Below are positions 62,901 to 64,000 of a stretch of 64,000 nt of DNA, piece by piece (within the stretch, counting starts at the first letter, position 1; every line of letters starts with the position of its first letter). The position numbers were made by a program, and so were the translations under genes. The notes beneath the pieces were generated by a model that had not been told where the DNA came from, made no database searches, and saw only the letters and a program-made list of their open reading frames with translations. Origin of the DNA: Prostheceraeus crozeri (lineage: Eukaryota > Platyhelminthes > Polycladida > Euryleptidae); NCBI GenBank assembly GCA_907163375.1, contig CAJQUW010005535.1, positions 1 through 64,000 on the forward strand, given 5' to 3'.

Positions 62901-64000
62901 CTAAGGGATGATGTACTCTCAAGACTGCATGATGGCCATTTAGGGATATCTAAATGTCGTGCCAAAGCAAAAGACGCTGTTTGGTGGCCTAAAATTTCAA
63001 AACATATTGCGAACTTTGTTTCAAATTGCGCTGTTTGTTTGAAAAACAGGTCTGAAATGAAGGAGCCTCTAATTCCTACTGAATTTCCTTCCAATGCATG
63101 GCAGAAAGTTGGATCCGACATTTTTGAGCACGCTAGCCGAACTTATGCTCTTGTTGTTGATTACTATTCCCGTTGGATCGAAATCAGAGACATGAAAGGT
63201 TATACGACAGAGCATCTAGTCAACTGTTTCAAAAGCATTTTTGCCTGCCAAGGAATACCAGAAACTGTTATTTCTGATAATGGGCCTCAATACAATTCTG
63301 AAGAATTCAGGAAATTCGCTCATATATACTCCTTCAAGCATGAAACCGGTTCCCCAAGGTTCCCTCAAGCTAACGGTGAAGCAGAAAGAGCAGTTAGAAC
63401 AGTAAAGAACTTACTGAGAAAAAATCCAGACCCTTACATGGCATTATTGGCATACCGAACTGCTCCTCTGATCAACGGCAAAGCTCCCTGTCAATTATTG
63501 ATGAATAGAATGCTTCAAACCAGAATACTTGTGATACCTTCCAAGCTGAAACCGGAAATTGCAAATGAGAATAATTTACGCAAGAAGGAAGAATCCTACC
63601 GCATGAACCAAAAAAGAAATTTTGACAAACGCTATCGAACTAGCGAACTACCGGAGTTGGGAATTAATGATTTGGTTTGGATTAGAGACTTGAAACGAAT
63701 GGGACATATTATTGCTCGGGCGGAGCAACCCCGATCTTTTATTGTAGCTTCTGGTAGCAGCCGGATACGTCGAAATCGTTCGGCACTGGTATTGATGACG
63801 AAGGCGATGTCAGCGTGTTCTTCGAGAGAAGGAGACGAGTTCAGCGATTCATTCGACCAAGGGCGAAACTCGTGGACGCTTCACGGAGAGTATTCTTCAG
63901 CATCATCTCCGGTTCGGTCGGGGGAGGAAGAGAAGACGAGAGAAGATTCATCTGCAATTATCTCGAGAATACCAGACCCTCTCCAGGATGCAGCATCTCA
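59991..64000 (+). pseudogene. Gypsy (Ty3) retrotransposon Gag-Pol, continues past window end
   Basis: Domains in order: capsid-type Gag (about 60050-60500; FKLAAECKYGALREELIRDR), zinc knuckles (about 60700-60805; CRFCAMKYHERENC, CHHCSNRGHFVKAC), retropepsin (about 60985; FKLDTGAAVSIL), reverse transcriptase (about 61340-62000; KLDANSGFWQILL, RLPFGISSAPEIFQ, CHMDDILV), RNase H (about 62240-62600; SADASSTGIGAVLL) and integrase (about 62900-63700; an HHCC zinc-binding region, then catalytic Asp, Asp (SDNGPQY) and Glu (ANGEAERAVR)). Gag and Pol share one frame, as in several Gypsy lineages. There is about one break in the part seen, and the Pol part stays open to the window end. No envelope gene is in view. 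Confidence 0.85.

Overview
The window looks like AT-rich nuclear DNA of an invertebrate animal, probably aquatic. Coding uses the standard code, one host gene has a spliced exon, and most of the rest is animal-type transposons. I cannot name the species. A secreted PAN plus C-type-lectin-like protein, BEL/Pao and Gypsy retroelements, LINEs and a Polinton/adintovirus-type element fit a mollusc, tunicate, lancelet or similar lineage.

Layout. 1-1.0 kb: last exon of a secreted PAN/lectin-fold gene. 2.6-12.6 kb: nested DNA transposons, namely a hAT-type MITE with a perfect 8-bp target duplication, a 300-bp inverted repeat, a 3.3-kb repeat block, and a Tc1/mariner copy inside another transposon. 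12.9-25.2 kb: LINE fragments, a broken hAT transposase, two piggyBac-type MITEs flanked by TTAA, a small MITE, and a Harbinger-like element carrying a Myb-like domain. 25.2-26.8 kb: the 5' half of a LINE (endonuclease), cut off where the Polinton starts. 26.8-42.76 kb: a Polinton/adintovirus-type fossil. 42.76-46.3 kb: a second, longer copy of the 3.3-kb block. 46.3-49.7 kb: a BEL/Pao fossil truncated at its 3' side. 49.7-59.6 kb: mostly non-coding, with a 1.4-kb cluster of AATCCCGGGATT-like palindromes. 59.6-64 kb: a Gypsy element running off the window.

The Polinton. Left to right: tandem-repeat left end, adenain-type protease (+), then on the minus strand an integrase fused to a parvovirus-type phospholipase A2 domain, a hydrophobic minor-virion-type protein, a major-capsid-like gene, a second hydrophobic protein, a small basic protein and a fibre-like coiled-coil protein. 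On the plus strand follow a zinc-ribbon protein, the packaging ATPase and protein-primed DNA polymerase B, then a gene cut off by the flanking repeat. Half its genes are open and the others have one or two breaks, so it looks fairly young. The right terminal repeat is not in the window.

Most striking observation. The AT-rich Polinton is studded with short GC-rich double hairpins, many exactly 32 bp and framed by ATC...GAT, in several sequence families. They lie between genes and also in frame inside the protease, integrase, minor-virion and polymerase genes. Four genic copies have the same orientation relative to the gene and the same frame, each adding a peptide with the core R-A-S-P. None was noticed in the surrounding host DNA. 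They look like an undescribed class of palindromic mini-elements parasitising a virus-like element, similar in shape to fungal mitochondrial double-hairpin elements and in behaviour to Rickettsia palindromic elements.
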